From contig JALJEE010001980.1 in the NCBI GenBank assembly GCA_023231475.1, positions 1-64,000 of the forward strand: 64,000 nt of DNA, read 5' to 3'. The DNA comes from Seison nebaliae. Its lineage: Eukaryota > Rotifera > Pararotatoria > Seisonacea > Seisonidae. A program made the translations under genes and the position numbers. Below, piece by piece: positions 45,776 to 59,298 of the stretch (its first letter is position 1; each line of letters begins with the position of its first letter). The notes under the pieces were generated by a model. It made no database searches. It worked only from the letters and a program-made list of their open reading frames with translations, and was not told where the DNA came from.

Positions 45776-46862
45776 TTAAATATATTTTCTTTTAAATCGA
45801 TAATCAATTACAATGTGATGAATATTGGGTGCATAAGATTTAATTTTTACAATGTTCGAAATTGTTATCATCCAAACGGTAGTAAATTTATTTAATTCAT
45901 ACATAATTTCTTCACTTTTCTCTCGATATATTCCATTGACAGTTACCACCGGTGAAGTTCTAGTTTTGGGAACGAGATCGACATTCGTATGAACATGAAG
46001 ATAACACTCTTCTCTTCTCATATCCAGAGCATCGATTGCTGGTGAATATGCTATCGATGATGATGGTATTAAACCCAAAAGACAATGACTAGCTACATTC
46101 TTCGGCCCTACCTGTTAATAAGATAATAGATGGATAATTGAGAGAGAAAAAGATAAAACATTCCGACAATCTCCATTGTTAATGATACAACGATTTTTAT
46201 CAATTCTATTTAATGATAATGCACGATCCAATGCTTCACATGCAAATGGATTCCATTCACATGCATATACTCTCCTCACATTCGTATGAACAAGAATTGG
46301 TAAAGTGAAATAACCAATTCCAGCGAACATATCCAAAACAATATCATCATTTTTCATCAATTTAATTAAACGACTCTTCTCACTACCATTTCCCATACAG
46401 AACATAGAACGATTAAAATTAAAAGTGAATCTGATGGATAATGGAAAAGAATTAGAAGGAGAGATAATATAAATAAACATGACATTATTCTCTTTAGTTA
46501 TAATCCATTCATTCTTATCTCCGTATACCTGATGAACGTCTGGCGAACGATATTTATCATTTTTTACTCCACGATAAATTAGAATTCGATTCTTCTTCAT
46601 CACATCACAAATGGTGGAATAAAGAAGTTTATTCTCCTGGAAATATTTCGGGAAATTTAATTGTGAATAATAAGAAAGAAACTTTAAATTTCCTCCAAAT
46701 TTCTAATTGGAAATCATTCTCCTTCAATTCAATACTATCACCTCGACATTTCCATTTTTTTGGAATGTCATTAATTAGTTGATCAATTGTGAAAAGATGA
46801 ATATCTTTTTCGGTCAACACTAATGTCAAGACAGCATCGATAAGTTTCGTTCTATCAGTCAT
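45776..46862 (-). CDS. TYW2: TYW2/TRMT12, wybutosine aminocarboxypropyl transferase
   Basis: TYW2 transfers the 3-amino-3-carboxypropyl group of SAM to position 37 of tRNA-Phe in wybutosine synthesis. Three exons join in frame by a 46-nt intron (donor GTTTCT) and a second intron near 46,080-46,160 (donor GTTTTA). Visible are YRSPDVHQVYGDKNEWI, FNRSMFCMGNGSEKSRL, the SAM site VLDMFAGIGYFTLP, ACEWNPFACEAL, NNGDCRNV, LLGLIPSSS, and the C-terminal KSYAPNIHHIVID, all in family order. The start at 46,862 is the first ATG of the N-terminal exon (MTDRTKLIDAVL). Confidence 0.92.
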
Positions 46863-47233
46863 TAAACAAATTAATTTCTAATTTAATATTTCCTTGCTTT
46901 AGTTAAGTCACAAATTTAAATTAGTTTATTTTGAAATAAATCATTTTTTATTCATCTATTTTAGAGAGATGCTCCATCTGGATTTTGGTTAGTCAATCGT
47001 CTTCCATCAACTGAATTCTCCAATAATTATTCTTATCCGATTGAACTTTTAAAGTTTTTTCATTCTGCTTAATTACTTTTAAAAGAGAACCGAATAAGAT
47101 GAAAGATAAAATAACGACTGAATATTTAACAATCAGAATATACAGAAATTTAATTCGATGTCGTTAAGTTGTGCGCCATTAATATTAGTGATTGAAGAAT
47201 AATCATTGTGAAGGAAATTGGGATTTCTCCATA
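46863..47233. promoter_or_regulatory. Divergent intergenic region, TYW2/transporter
   Basis: 371 bp between divergent genes. AT-rich; promoters are expected here, and no distinct motif was found. Confidence 0.35.
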
Positions 47234-50200
47234 ATGGCTTGGAAGAAAGGCTTCAAAGAGCCGGTTGGCGACCTATTTGATAAGAAACAAATATGGATGT
47301 ATCTTTATTCAACAATAACTGTAAATTCGATGTTCTGTCTCTCAATGTTCGTTATTAGTGGAGAAATAATCGTTTATTATGCAGGTATGTTTTTCATAAG
47401 TAATTTGAAAGTTCTAGTGACATTTAAATTATAAATTTAAACTTCTAGGAAATCTGACATATGTTTGCTTCATTTTGGCTCTTGTATTGGTAGCATTATA
47501 TGTGATAAACCTCTACCGATTTCTACCATATGGCATACCTCATGGAGGATTATTTATTGTACTTAGGCGATTTTTCAACGCTAAAACATCTCATGTTGTT
47601 GCCATACTTAACTTATTATCGATAAACGCTATTATAATCGTTATTGCACATTCAGTGAGCAATTATGTTGAAGCGGCAACTGATGGACAAATCCAACGAA
47701 CAATGGCTGATATTGTCACAAAATTTAACTTGTACAGTCAGCCTACTGAAATCTTATCGACTTATACGAGAATTTTTGCAGCTCTCATCTTTCTCGCTTC
47801 ACTCATATTCATACTGAGACCGTTAACTTTTCTCCATCAGATCGCTATGGCTCTCTGTTTTGCTTTGACATATGTGCTGGTATTAACATGTCTCTTATTT
47901 CACAGCAGTGGTGGGAAACGTACATTTGTGGCAACAATTCCGTATGATATGAACGCATTACAAGAAGGTGTAGCTATATCGCTATTTGCTTTTTATGGTT
48001 ACGATGCGTACTTTTATGCGATACGTAAAGATCAGAAAGAACATAAAGAATTAAGTACTTGTCTCATTCCAACAATTTTTCCTCTCATTGTCATGCTTTC
48101 CCTCCTCATCGTATTAGCCATTGTTCTCACGTCAAATAATTTATGGCCACTCATCGATCCTGAAGTAACCATTTTCTCCGCTTATATCATTCGTAATGAT
48201 CGATATTATTTGAAACAATTAAGTATGTTATTCATTATCGTCTCATTATCATTGACCTCCGTTTATTGGATGAGACAATTGGTGCACTTCACACAAATAC
48301 TGTTTACCGATGAAATTTATAAATTTCCTGTTCCTCAACTCTCCATCTCTGTTCAAACGAAATTATTGGACAAATTGCTTTACGTCACAATTATCATAGT
48401 GGCAACAATTTTTGTTGAACCACATATTCTCATTGCTTTCGTCATTACAAATCTTTTAATATTTGCAATGATTATTGCATTCGCATCAATTAATGTGGAT
48501 CTGATGTGTAGTATCAATCCCAATCAAAAAACATATAAGTTCGATAGCTTGTCCTCCACCTACAACAGCACAAATAAAAGAAAGAACAAAAATCAAAATG
48601 CCATCGATTCCAGTGATGAGACATTTGCCGATTGGAGAGGTAATGTTAACACTTCCAATAATGCCAACCAATTCTTGAGTATTGACAGTACAACAAAATT
48701 GTCGGATAGTCAAATTCTCGATTTGGAATTAAACAAATTTTATACACGTACAAATTATGTGAACTCATCTGATATTGAATCGAATATTCGAAAAGAAGAA
48801 TCTTATCTCTCATATCAAGATGGTTCAGACATATCTAATGGAGAATCGGAATATTCTCGAAAAAATGGAAATGATTATTTTGAAATTAGAAATGATGAAT
48901 CCTTCGACATTACAGCGTTAGATGATGATGGATATCTGCCAAATATAACTAACATGAATCAGAATAGAAATAATAATAACAATAAACGAAGAGGCTCCAA
49001 AAGAAATTCCGGTAAAAATTCACGGGATTCCAGTTCTCGACAAAGCTCTCAAAGATGTTCTTCGTCGAGAGAGCAAAAAGATCAAGACGCGCGAAACGTA
49101 CGTATTGTTCACTTGTGTATTATTTCCTATATATTAATTATCGCCATCTATCAATACTTCAGTGAAACCTTAGCAAAACTAATGCCACTTTTCATTATCA
49201 TTCCAGCCGCTCTTTGCGTGGTGGTTTTATGGAAATTAGATCAATTGAATAAACAAACCAAATCTAGTCAATCCAAAAGCAAGATAACTCCAGTAAGTGC
49301 TTCTGTATTATTTGCGATGATAGTTCTCGGTGCCAACACATATTTCCTTACTAAAATTTATTGGAGACATCTTTTGACATATCTAATCGTTGTATTGCTT
49401 TGTTATTTAAGATTCCTCCTTAATTTCGACCGATTGAATCAACTTTTTAAAATAATCGAACATGTAAAGCATTCGGCTGATAAAGAAGAAACAAAATACA
49501 ACTCATCTAAACCTACTTCGAAATCAGTAGATTCTCGCTCTTCCGATATGTCGAGTGAAACGGGTAAAAGAGCTAGAGACAAACAACGTTGTTGTTATGG
49601 GAGATCTAGTAAAGAAGAGAAAAAGAAGAAATGTAAGGAAAAGAAGAAGGCTGCTGAGAAGAAGAAGAAAGAAAAGGAGAAGGCCAAAAAAGCTAAAGAG
49701 AAAGAGAAGGAGAAGCAAAAGGCGAATAAGAAGCAAAAGGATAAACAGAAAGGAAAAGACAAGAAGAAAGGTGGTAAAAATAAAAAAGGAAAACGAGACG
49801 ATTATAGTACTGGAGGTTATGGTGATTCTTCTGATAGTTCAGGTGATACTTCTTATCATGTCGAAACGGACAAGAAAAAATCAGGAAAGAAAACTTATAA
49901 TGTTCGACGAATTAAAAAATATTATGTCGATTCTCCCCATTCGGGAACACAGACAGGAGTAGAGAGTGGACATGAGAAAGGGCGTAAACGTAAGAAACCG
50001 TCTAAAAAACATAAAAAACACCAGAAGAAACATCATAGAAAACGTAAGCGATCTCCAACCATGACAAATACGACAAATGATGGACATGAAGGAAATACGG
50101 ATAAAGAGGCCATAGAAATATCGGTGAATGAAGAAGAACAGGAAGAGCGACAATATTATTTAGTACCAACCGACACTCCAAATCGAACACCAGAGGTACA

Positions 50201-51369
50201 TGAAAAACCAAAAAAAAAGAAACATCCTAAGAGAAGTCTCAGTTCTACAACGGTGGAAAGTGGTGCAAAAGTTTCCGGCTCTTTCCAAGCTACTCAGGCT
50301 GATACTATTAAGAAATATGGTCAATATAATGTCCAAACGATTTATAGTAAACAAAAATCAGGAAATAATAATGAAGAGGGCAACAAACAACGAGTGAAGA
50401 TTATCAATAAGACAAGTACTGCTGCCCAAACATGGAATTACAATAATAGCATGATGAAGCCATTAAGTGGCGAACCGACAACTTTTAATAATCAAAGTTA
50501 CTTTTAATGAAATGTCGATTGACATATCCTTTTTCTAGATAATAGGAGATGTATCTCATTAGAAAGGAATGAGTTTGATTTACCCATTCAGCCGAATAGT
50601 TTAATTCTCCTTCATAAGATCTTATATAAAATTTTCTTCTTCAGGATTAAATACGTTGCCTACATCCGGTTCTCAAAAAGATATGGCAGCACAAACTTTA
50701 CCTTTGGCAAAGAATGAGTTAAAATTCTATTCGCAATTAATGAACACCTCGATAGACAAGGAAAAGAACAAATTGAATTTTCAATCATTGATCAATATGC
50801 AAAATCCCATTTTGGACAAGGGCAAACCGATCAAATCTCACATGCTACCGATAAATTTACATGCGATCAATGAGTCATCTAAACTTAACCGTACGTTAAT
50901 GGAATCGTTAAATAAAAGTCAGAAAAAAGCGGATGATTGTATTGTTCTTCGAATCGATTTGCCCATGAGCAGTATAGCTAATCGACCAGATAATCTAACG
51001 ATTCCCAGAAATATAATTCGTCCGAAATATTTAGGTTTACCACCTGGGTTAACGAATGACAAAATATTTGATAACTTCTCCAAAAGAAATAATGAATATC
51101 TGACTACAAAGAAAGAAACGGATTTACTGATGAAAGAATTAAAACAAATTTCTAATAGTTCATTAAACAGTTCATTTATGAATGAAAATTTTGATGACAA
51201 TATCAGTGTGGATACAGATCTCTTAGCCAAATGTCAAACGTCGGAGAACGATGTGATGGTGATTGATGGGAAGGATCTGAATTCTGATTTAACTGAAACG
51301 AGTCATAATACCAGAACGTTATCAGAAACAAGTTTAGATTCGTTCGTTCTTTTACGTAGTAATCGATAG
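47234..51369 (+). CDS. CAT (SLC7)-like membrane protein A with giant lysine-rich tail
   Basis: Exons 47234-47384, 47449-50496, 50539-50598 and 50645-51369 join to 1,327 aa. Hydrophobic helices follow the layout of 14-helix cationic amino acid transporters. FVISGEIIVYYAG aligns with the end of TM1 (LAGEVAKDKAG-type), YRFLPYGIPHGG with the TM2-3 loop, and ISLFAFYGYDAYFYAI with TM6 (YAFVGFD-type). A final block of four helices ends near 49,440. The glycine-rich TM1 substrate motif (GSTLGAG-type) is absent. A Ser/Asn-rich cytosolic loop of about 180 aa separates helices 10 and 11. After the last helix comes a basic tail of over 600 aa with KEKKKAAEKKKKEKEKAKKA-type runs, ending in exons with VLRIDLPMS. 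Family assignment is by pattern; transport is unproven. Confidence 0.68.
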
Positions 51370-51599
51370 CTGATTAATTGATAAGCAAATAAATGGGTCA
51401 TTATTTGCTGTATCATTTTCTATTTTACGATAGTTCATTTCAATAAATTATAATTTTGAATAAAGCAAAAGAATTTCTAATTCTTTCCTATTTATCTTAT
51501 AAATTCGACAATTCGACTAGATCATCCTCATTATGACTTAGTGCGCAAATTTGGTAATTGTTAGATTTATAAGGAAGTGATTGAAAAAAGAGGAAAGAC
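51370..51599. other. Short spacer between the tandem paralogues
   Basis: 230 bp, AT-rich, with AATAAA-like sequence near 51,440-51,465 that could end the upstream transcript. It should also hold the promoter of the second gene. Confidence 0.35.
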
Positions 51600-54500
51600 A
51601 TGGCGGGTAAGCATCGTAGTGATAAATATGATGAATCATCGACTTGGAAAAAATTGTATCAACTGTCTTTCATGACGTTTAATGTCTTCTGTACGACTTC
51701 GTTCTTTATAATCATTGGAGAAGTGGTAATAGATTATGTTAGCATTCAGTCGTATTTATGCTTCGCAGGCGGAGTCTTTATAACATTCTTATATATCATT
51801 AATTTACTTTATACTCTACAATACGGTATTCGATATGGAACATATGGTGTTCTCTGGTTAACGTACGGGTCAAAATATGCTTTAGTTATTGGATTTTTTA
51901 ATGTAACATCCATCTGTTTCGTGATCATCATTATTATACATTCAATCGTCGCTCACATTAATCTGTTGACTTGCGGACAATTTAAAATAATGGTAACGAG
52001 CATATCCTTCAGTTTCGATGAGGATAGTATTCCTTCTTTTATTGTCACCGAACCACATTGGGCTTGTGGCTTATTGCTTCTCATGGTCATGTTTATATTG
52101 GTTGCACGAATCTATCGCTTATCTCAGGGAACGATCACCCTCTTCTTTATAGTTGTCTACGTTGTACTTATGAGTCTATTATGTCATTATTATGATCATT
52201 ACGGAGATCCGTCTGTGGAGGAGGAGGATGGAGACGAAAAAAAGAATACTAATTTCATACAAGGCTTAACCATAAGCATGTTCAGCTTTTACGGTTATGA
52301 TTCTTTGTTTTATCATCTACCGAAAAATGTTAAAGTGAAGAAGAATTTCTTAATTTACTCTTTGCTCGGAATAGTACCATTGTTGATTTTTGGAGTAATA
52401 TTCATATGTTTTGATGTTTATCTAACTTTAACTAATATATGGCAGATCGTCGATTCATTAACTCCAATTTCGTCAATATTTTATGAAAGAATTGAATGTG
52501 GACGTATTATGCATTACTTTGTGGATTGTACAATAATATTTCATTTACTTCTTAGCATATTATTCTGGTTGGGTCAATTGAACGCGATCATGATCAATAT
52601 TAAGCAAGTCCATAAACAGATATCATTTAAATTAGGTTTCAAATTGATGGTTGGATATACCATTCTGTTGGCATTAGTTGCTGTATTTGTCGAATATCAA
52701 ACGTTATTGACATTTGTCGTTCTTACACTACTAGTCACAACCACGTCAGTTTCTACGGCAGCAATCAAAATTATTATGGCTAGAAATAATACATTAGACG
52801 CTGGTGAAGACAAAGAAAAATATGTAGGAAAGAAAACTACTAGACAACCTCCTAAGAAACAGCAAACAATTCAAATTTATCAAAGCTTAGGGGAACGAGG
52901 AAATATCTTTAAAAGATGCATTAGAAGAATATTGTTAACCGCTTTTTGTATGAAAATTTTAAACTTTGTATGGGGAGTGAAACGATCAGTAGAGAATCCA
53001 AACCAAAAAGAAACAAATACTAAAAGAACTAGATACAATCTGGATGATTATAATTTCATAGCTGGGACTCCAAAGAGAAAAAAAAATTATAGTTCCTCGG
53101 AGAGAATGCAAACCAGTAAAACTAAAACAAATAACAACAATAATAATAGAAATCGGAATAATACGGACACAGCAGACTGTGAGGAGAATAGTCTCATAAG
53201 TTCCATCATGGAAGCGACAGCAGATTCATTTTATTCATGTCTATGGCGAGCATACAATAATGACAAATGTAATCAAAGTCGTCTCCCAAAAATTACTTAT
53301 TCGTTTAACAATTCTAATGTGATCAATAATAATAACAATAATAAGAAAAACAATAAAGAGAATGATAATCAGAAGACCGATAAAAAGAAGTCGCATATAA
53401 AAACATATGAAACAATGTCATTGAGTGGACAGATTATTGTAGTTACTGTAATAATATTCATTGTTCTTCTACTGGGATTATCTCAATATCTCAAATATTA
53501 TTTAGATTACACAAAGACGATAATTTACCTCATAATGCCATCAGTCATTCTCTTTATTTTAGTTGTCGCCATTCTTTTATATATTAAAAGGATAAATTAT
53601 GTCTCTAAAGGAGATCCAAGACTTTCATTCTTCACTCTCGTACCATTCACATCAGTTACAATTATTGCGATCAACACGTTGTTGATGGTTCAAATAAGTG
53701 TCATATTTTTAGGAATGTATATAGCAATCATGTTCATTAGTTATGTGATTACCGCATACAACACATGCGAACAAAATTCAAAAAATGCATTTGAAAAGTT
53801 ATTTCAATTGAACGATGACACATCTACTCTTTCCGATTTATCTTCAAATCTTTCGTCCGTTGAATCGTTGAATGAATTTACTAAAGATACTAATACAAGA
53901 CAACAGTCTTCATCGAAAAAAGCACCACCACCTCCCAGACAGAAATCTCCCCCATCTACGTTATTCATTACTGCTTTTAATTAATCAATTTTTTTTGATA
54001 GATCTTCTTCAAGTTCTTCCTCTAGCAGTTCAGATCAAAACAACAACTCAATCGTTTCTACGACTATAGGTCGTCACAAAAGAAGAATAAGTTAACTGCA
54101 TCGTCCACCCTTTCGTAATTTCTTTTTGCCTCCTCATTCTAGCCAAAGTGATAGACAATATGGATACTTCAACAAACAACAATTATACGATAGCTAATAG
54201 TCGATCGATGAAAAGTAAGGAAAAGACTATATGGGTGGAAACTGAGTTAAGAAGACATCGTGATAAAAACCGAACAAAAGAAATGAAACAAATAACAGTC
54301 CCAACAAAAAACAATCGAACTAATGAGAATAAGATATCGAAAAGAGATTACATAAAGTATAAAGATCTGACAGTTAAGGATAATCAAAAATTTAACATTT
54401 CCAAAATCAAAAAGAACTGCTACTTAAAAAAACCTCGTAAGGAAAATTTCGTTGTTAAGAAGAAAATCGTAGATGAACAATCATCAAACAAAATCAAACC

Positions 54501-55224
54501 AAAAACTTCGATCTTAAAAATATTTCCAACGAGAAAAAATTGTAAAAATAAAAAGATACCAAAAAATTCAATATCGTTTTCAAAAGAAATGCCAACTATC
54601 AAAATGTCAAAATCAAAAATTGGAAAGAAACACACTGCAACTGATACGTGTTCGGGACTGGGTATTACCGATCTGATGGAACAAATTCAACAAACCAATC
54701 AAACAGATATTGACAATGTACAAGAGAAAAACAATCCGAACTACATTTATCTGAAAACGGATTTACCTATCCCATCTGAAAATAACTTGTCAAATAGTAT
54801 CATATCAAATAATGTAGAAATGACAGCTACAAGTTTATCTCCATTTTGTGTTCAAGATTACTCTCATCTTTTGAGTGTTCATCCATCTATCATAACACCT
54901 AATAAACAACCGGCGAAACATAAGATACGTTCGAGAATATTGGAAATTATAACGGATAACAAGGCGGAATGGGAAAATAAAACAGGAAGTATGCCTTGTG
55001 GACGGAAAAAGATTCATAACCGTCGAAATGATAAGAAGAATCGAAACGAAAAAAAAAAGAAATTAAAAATAATTGTAAGTCGAGCACATAATAAATCTAG
55101 TGAAGACGATTCGGTTATTATCATGAAAGGAAAGAAAAAGAAAAATAATATTTTAGCTAGTGATGATACGTACAAGAAAGAACTGGAAATGCTCGAAAGC
55201 ACATCATTCAGAAGTCACAAATGA
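51600..55224 (+). CDS. CAT (SLC7)-like membrane protein B, tandem paralogue
   Basis: Exons 51600-53959, 54002-54090 and 54143-55224 join to 1,176 aa. The helix pattern parallels the upstream gene: IIIGEVVIDYV in TM1, LQYGIRYGTYG after TM2, ISMFSFYGYDSLFYHL in TM6, and four C-terminal helices ending near 53,770. It likewise lacks the TM1 glycine motif and has a charged, Asn-rich loop (52,790-53,410) before the last four helices. Its tail is Lys/Asn-rich and spread over three exons, as in gene A. The small middle exon encodes a Ser run and SIVSTTIGRHKRR. The last exon carries YLKTDLPIPS, matching the VLRIDLPMS motif of gene A. Shared order, exon layout and tail motif show an old tandem duplication. 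Confidence 0.68.
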
Positions 55225-55475
55225 ATGGAATCTTACATTATTCTTTAAGTTTTGCTTATTCTCCTTTAAAAACTTCCGTTAAAATTATTGAATTTTTCGT
55301 CAACTAAAATTCTGGAAGAACTTTTAAGTGAACTTTCTTGTTTGTTCTTCATCACTAACAATTGTAAGTATCTCATAAGAAACTGTAAAAATTTTAATTT
55401 TCTTGAAAATTGATATTTTTATTAAAACTTATTCTAAAGTTAAGTTGAATTGAAAATGTACAAAGAATTTATTGA

Positions 55476-58400
55476 TCATTTTGAAACAAAAGTAAAAGTA
55501 GATAACGATTGTACATTCTTAATTATTCTTCTACCATTTTCTTTTAGTTTAGAATTTAACAATTTTTCAGTTAATTTCTCTCCCATTAAATTAGTTAACG
55601 CATCCTCTTCTTCCGAATGATATAAGACGTTGACTCGACTTATTTTGTCAGAAATTGGATAATCTTCAAAAAATTTTTCGTCCGTCTCCAACATATTGGA
55701 GAATTCCGAATAGAAAATTGGATAATATGGAATATCGTAAAACAAAATATATCTTCCTCCTCGAATACAATATCTATAAATGAGTGAGCATAAATATTGT
55801 AAATAAATGCAAAGTATTAAATAAATTGTAACCTTCGGAAAAAATGGAATCGTTCAGTCACTAATAAGTAATGTATCTGACCATGATAAAAGAGAGCTCT
55901 CGCTTTGTTGATATCCTTCTCTGTTGAGTATCTAAAAATTGAAAAATAAAGAAGGAAAATTGTGAAAATTTTGTTTCCAGAAAAGGAATTGATTATGAAT
56001 TCGATTAGAATTCGATTAACGATGAAATTAAATAAAATTATTCCACCATTCAAAAAGAACTTCCAATTAAAAGGATAAGATGTTTTGACATCTGTTCATC
56101 GATCAAGGAAGCACTCATTAAACAGTGAAATAAATTTATCATAATATTTTTTCTTCAACCTCCAAATATAAATTGGGAAAGAAACGACTAAACTCTGTGA
56201 GAGATAAGAAATTCATTTCTTCTTGTTTCATATAATTCCGAATTCGGAGGTAATTGAAATATGATGGAATGAATATAATTGTCGATCGGAATTCTTCTTT
56301 CTCGTCATATAAAGGAAGTATCTTGAATCATAAGAGATAATTGAAATAAATTGAAAAAAAAGATCTAACAATTCTCTTGAAATAATCAAATCGTTTCTCT
56401 TCAAGTGCAGTCGCTTTCTTAACATCATCGTTCGATGGTACACGAATAAATGTTTGTTTCAGATTCTTCACTCCAACATAACTAAGATATTCATCTTCTC
56501 CATTTCCATACGACAATTGCAGCAAACCATTTTGATTTCGAGAATGGTTGAGTAAATAAGATAATCCTTCGAAACGATTGATACGACTCAAGAGAATAGT
56601 TTGGCGGAAAAATCGAGAACTGTAAACAAAATGAAAGTAATTTAGGAAAGTAATAGAAAAAATGTTTGGACTTATAAGGTGGGAGTAGTGTGTGAAAACG
56701 GTAACTATCAGATACGCGTCAATTCAGTTCAGTTATTATTCAAGTAATTATCTTGCACATACAATTACTCTCAATTTTACATTCCCATTATTGTCTATTA
56801 GCAACGTCCATCAGAATAGTCAATTCCCAAATGCTCAATGGGAAATGAACTTTAATTATACCTCGTATTCTCCTCTTACTCTTTCTAAATATAATTCAGT
56901 ACCGGTTGTTTCATGAGAACTTTTTCTTGCGTGAGAACAATTCGTTTAAAGTAGTTGAATGATTTTTGAATACTATTAATTCTTATCTTTCCTTCATGTT
57001 CACATATGCTCTTATTATAGTGTTAACTTAAAAATCTGATGAATAACCGTTGGATATTCTCTAGTTAAATATTCAATTAACGACTAACTGTCCATCTAAT
57101 GCGCTTAATCGAACGCGTGAAAGATCTGTTGTGTGAGAATTGTTCGGTAAGTTATTCAAATGAGACAAGACATGCTGTAAACAGAAAGACAAGTTCAAGT
57201 TGTTCAATGATAAAGAAAGTGATTAACATTCAAGTGTTCGACGTTCTGCATTCGCAAACTACTATAACTGTCAACGAACAGAATTTCGATACCCGCCAAA
57301 AAATCGCCCATACCATCCACGTTACTATAAAATATAAATTAGATTTCCTTTTAAAAAAATATTTCTGAACATTTAAATATAAAAGAAATATTTTGAGAAA
57401 GTTTGTAGTAAACTTTAGTATTGAAAAGAGCATGAGACAAAATCTTTCCAAATGGAAAATATGTTTACAAATAATTTTCGAGAAGAAGAAATTGTTATAA
57501 ATCACTAGTTAAAGATTTACATCAGAGTGATTCTCGAATGAATAGTTGGAAGGGATAATGGAGATTAAATGAGACTAACGGTTCATTTCCAATAATTGTT
57601 CTCAATCCCAATGGAGAGGCGATAATAATATTGGCTGAATAAAAACTTGAATAGAGTTTCATTGAAGATTTCTCAATTTTAATTCCGATACGGAAATGAT
57701 CATCAATATTTCCATCAAATATTTCATTGAAATCTTTCGGTCGATAATATTTCAATCCTCTATCTCTCCTCGAATTATTCTCCATTCTCTTCAGATCACC
57801 AGGAGTTGGAGAGAATTCCTCAATGAATCTTTTCTTGTTTGCAACTTCGATCGGTTCCTTCCTATTTGAATTTAACATTTTGATCAATTTCTTAATTAAT
57901 CGATAGGCATCGTTCCGAAATGGGAGTAATATCAGAACTGTCGGTTTCATTATTCCTCGATCTCGAACTTCATTTTCGTCAATGATCTTATCATCTTTCT
58001 GATCAGTTTCTAATTGTTCATCTAACATCTTTTCAATATCCTCATCATCTTCTAAATTCCTAATAATGAGGTGAAATAGAATAAGAATAGAAATTAAAAA
58101 ATAAAAAATAAACTTTAATTTATCCATGTTAAAATTCTTCTTTTTAATATTCATTTCTTTCAATTCTTTCATTCTCTGATTATTGTATAAAATTTCATTC
58201 TGATTACTAACAACAACAACAATAACAACAAATAAAAAGATTACAAAAAAGAATAGAATAGGAAACCTTAAACAATGTTGAAGTAGATGAAAAACGATGT
58301 ATGTATTAAATAATTCTTCCCGAACATTCTTCCGATGAACTAAATAAATATCCTGTTTGGAAAATTTTTAAAGAAGAAAATATTAAATACGAACGGTATA

Positions 58401-59298
58401 GTTGAATAAAGCGGTAGAGAATAATTGTAGATCGGTCACTTCCTTCGCCGACAACTTTCCCAAATTATTCAATTGATTTCGGAAATTCTCGTATAATTTT
58501 TTATTGAAATGATATTTCTCTAATTGAAATGAAGATATTATTTGTTCAATATTATTCGTCTTCTTATTACTCTGAACTATCTCTTTCAATTCTTTATCGA
58601 TTTTCATTCGATTATCTGAATAATATGAATATAAGTTAGTTGTCGATTCATTTTCCAATTGAATCTGTTCATCATAAAATTCTGAAATAATTCGTTCTCT
58701 CATATTCTCATTAAATTCTCCATTGAATTTTCGATATCGAATGTCTTTGGAAAATTGTCCATTTATTAATTCATTCTCTACATCGACTTCATCCTCCAAA
58801 TTATTCTCATCTTCCTTTAACTCATTTTCATCGAATTCTAAATTTTTTGAAAAATTTTCAAAATTTTTACTGTTTATTCTAGTGTCATCATCATCATCAT
58901 TATCGATTTCTTCTTCATCTGTTTCATTTTCATCATTAACTGTTCGTCTTAATTCGATCTCGTTCAAATCTTCTTCTGGCAAATTAGTCACGTTCTTCGA
59001 CGAAATTTCAATAACTTCCGCAACTTTATCTTTCTTCACTTGATTTGATTTTATAATTTTTAATAAATTTTGAAAAGGATCTCCACTCAAACTTCCCTTC
59101 GATTCCTCAAACAACTTCTTTCTTTGCACTTTAGTTTTCCGAATGGAGATTCCTGTCGATCTGGAATGAATTAGAGAAATCGACAAAAATGACCAATCGT
59201 TCTAACTTGGGTAAAGTGGAAAGTTGATGAATTGGATGTTCCTCACCAAAATCTGCTACATGTCTTCTATCTTTCTTCTCAATCTTTTTAAATTTCAT
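55476..59298 (-). CDS. UTP25: UTP25 (DIEXF), SSU processome helicase-like factor
   Basis: UTP25 is a nucleolar DEAD-box-like factor of 18S rRNA processing. The start at 59,298 gives MKFKKIEKKDRRHVADFGEE; an acidic N-terminal region follows. Core blocks are in family order: PTVLILLPFR (motif Ia-like), NIDDHFRIGIKIEKSSMKLY, IASPLGLRTIIG, GIEILFVDSYSSLRMQNVEH, HVLSHLNNLPNNSH, LSRVRLSALDG, IIFIPSYFNYLRIRNYMKQE, LVTERFHFFRR, FYDIPYYPIFYSEFSNML. It needs about ten exons. One 54-nt intron at 58,060-58,113 is stopless and in frame. As in other UTP25 proteins the helicase is degenerate, and here the position of the usual Q-A-D after the I-D strand reads S-Y-S. Exons between 56,600 and 57,520 are partly resolved. 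Confidence 0.88.

Noticed and set aside
49524-50354. Minus-strand Leu/Phe-rich ORFs that look like membrane proteins
   Set aside because: They are antisense shadows of the lysine codons (AAG/AAA) in the tail of transporter A.
56692-57368. Plus-strand ORFs within the UTP25 locus
   Set aside because: They lie over UTP25 exons and introns recovered on the minus strand (for example HVLSHLNNLPNNSH).
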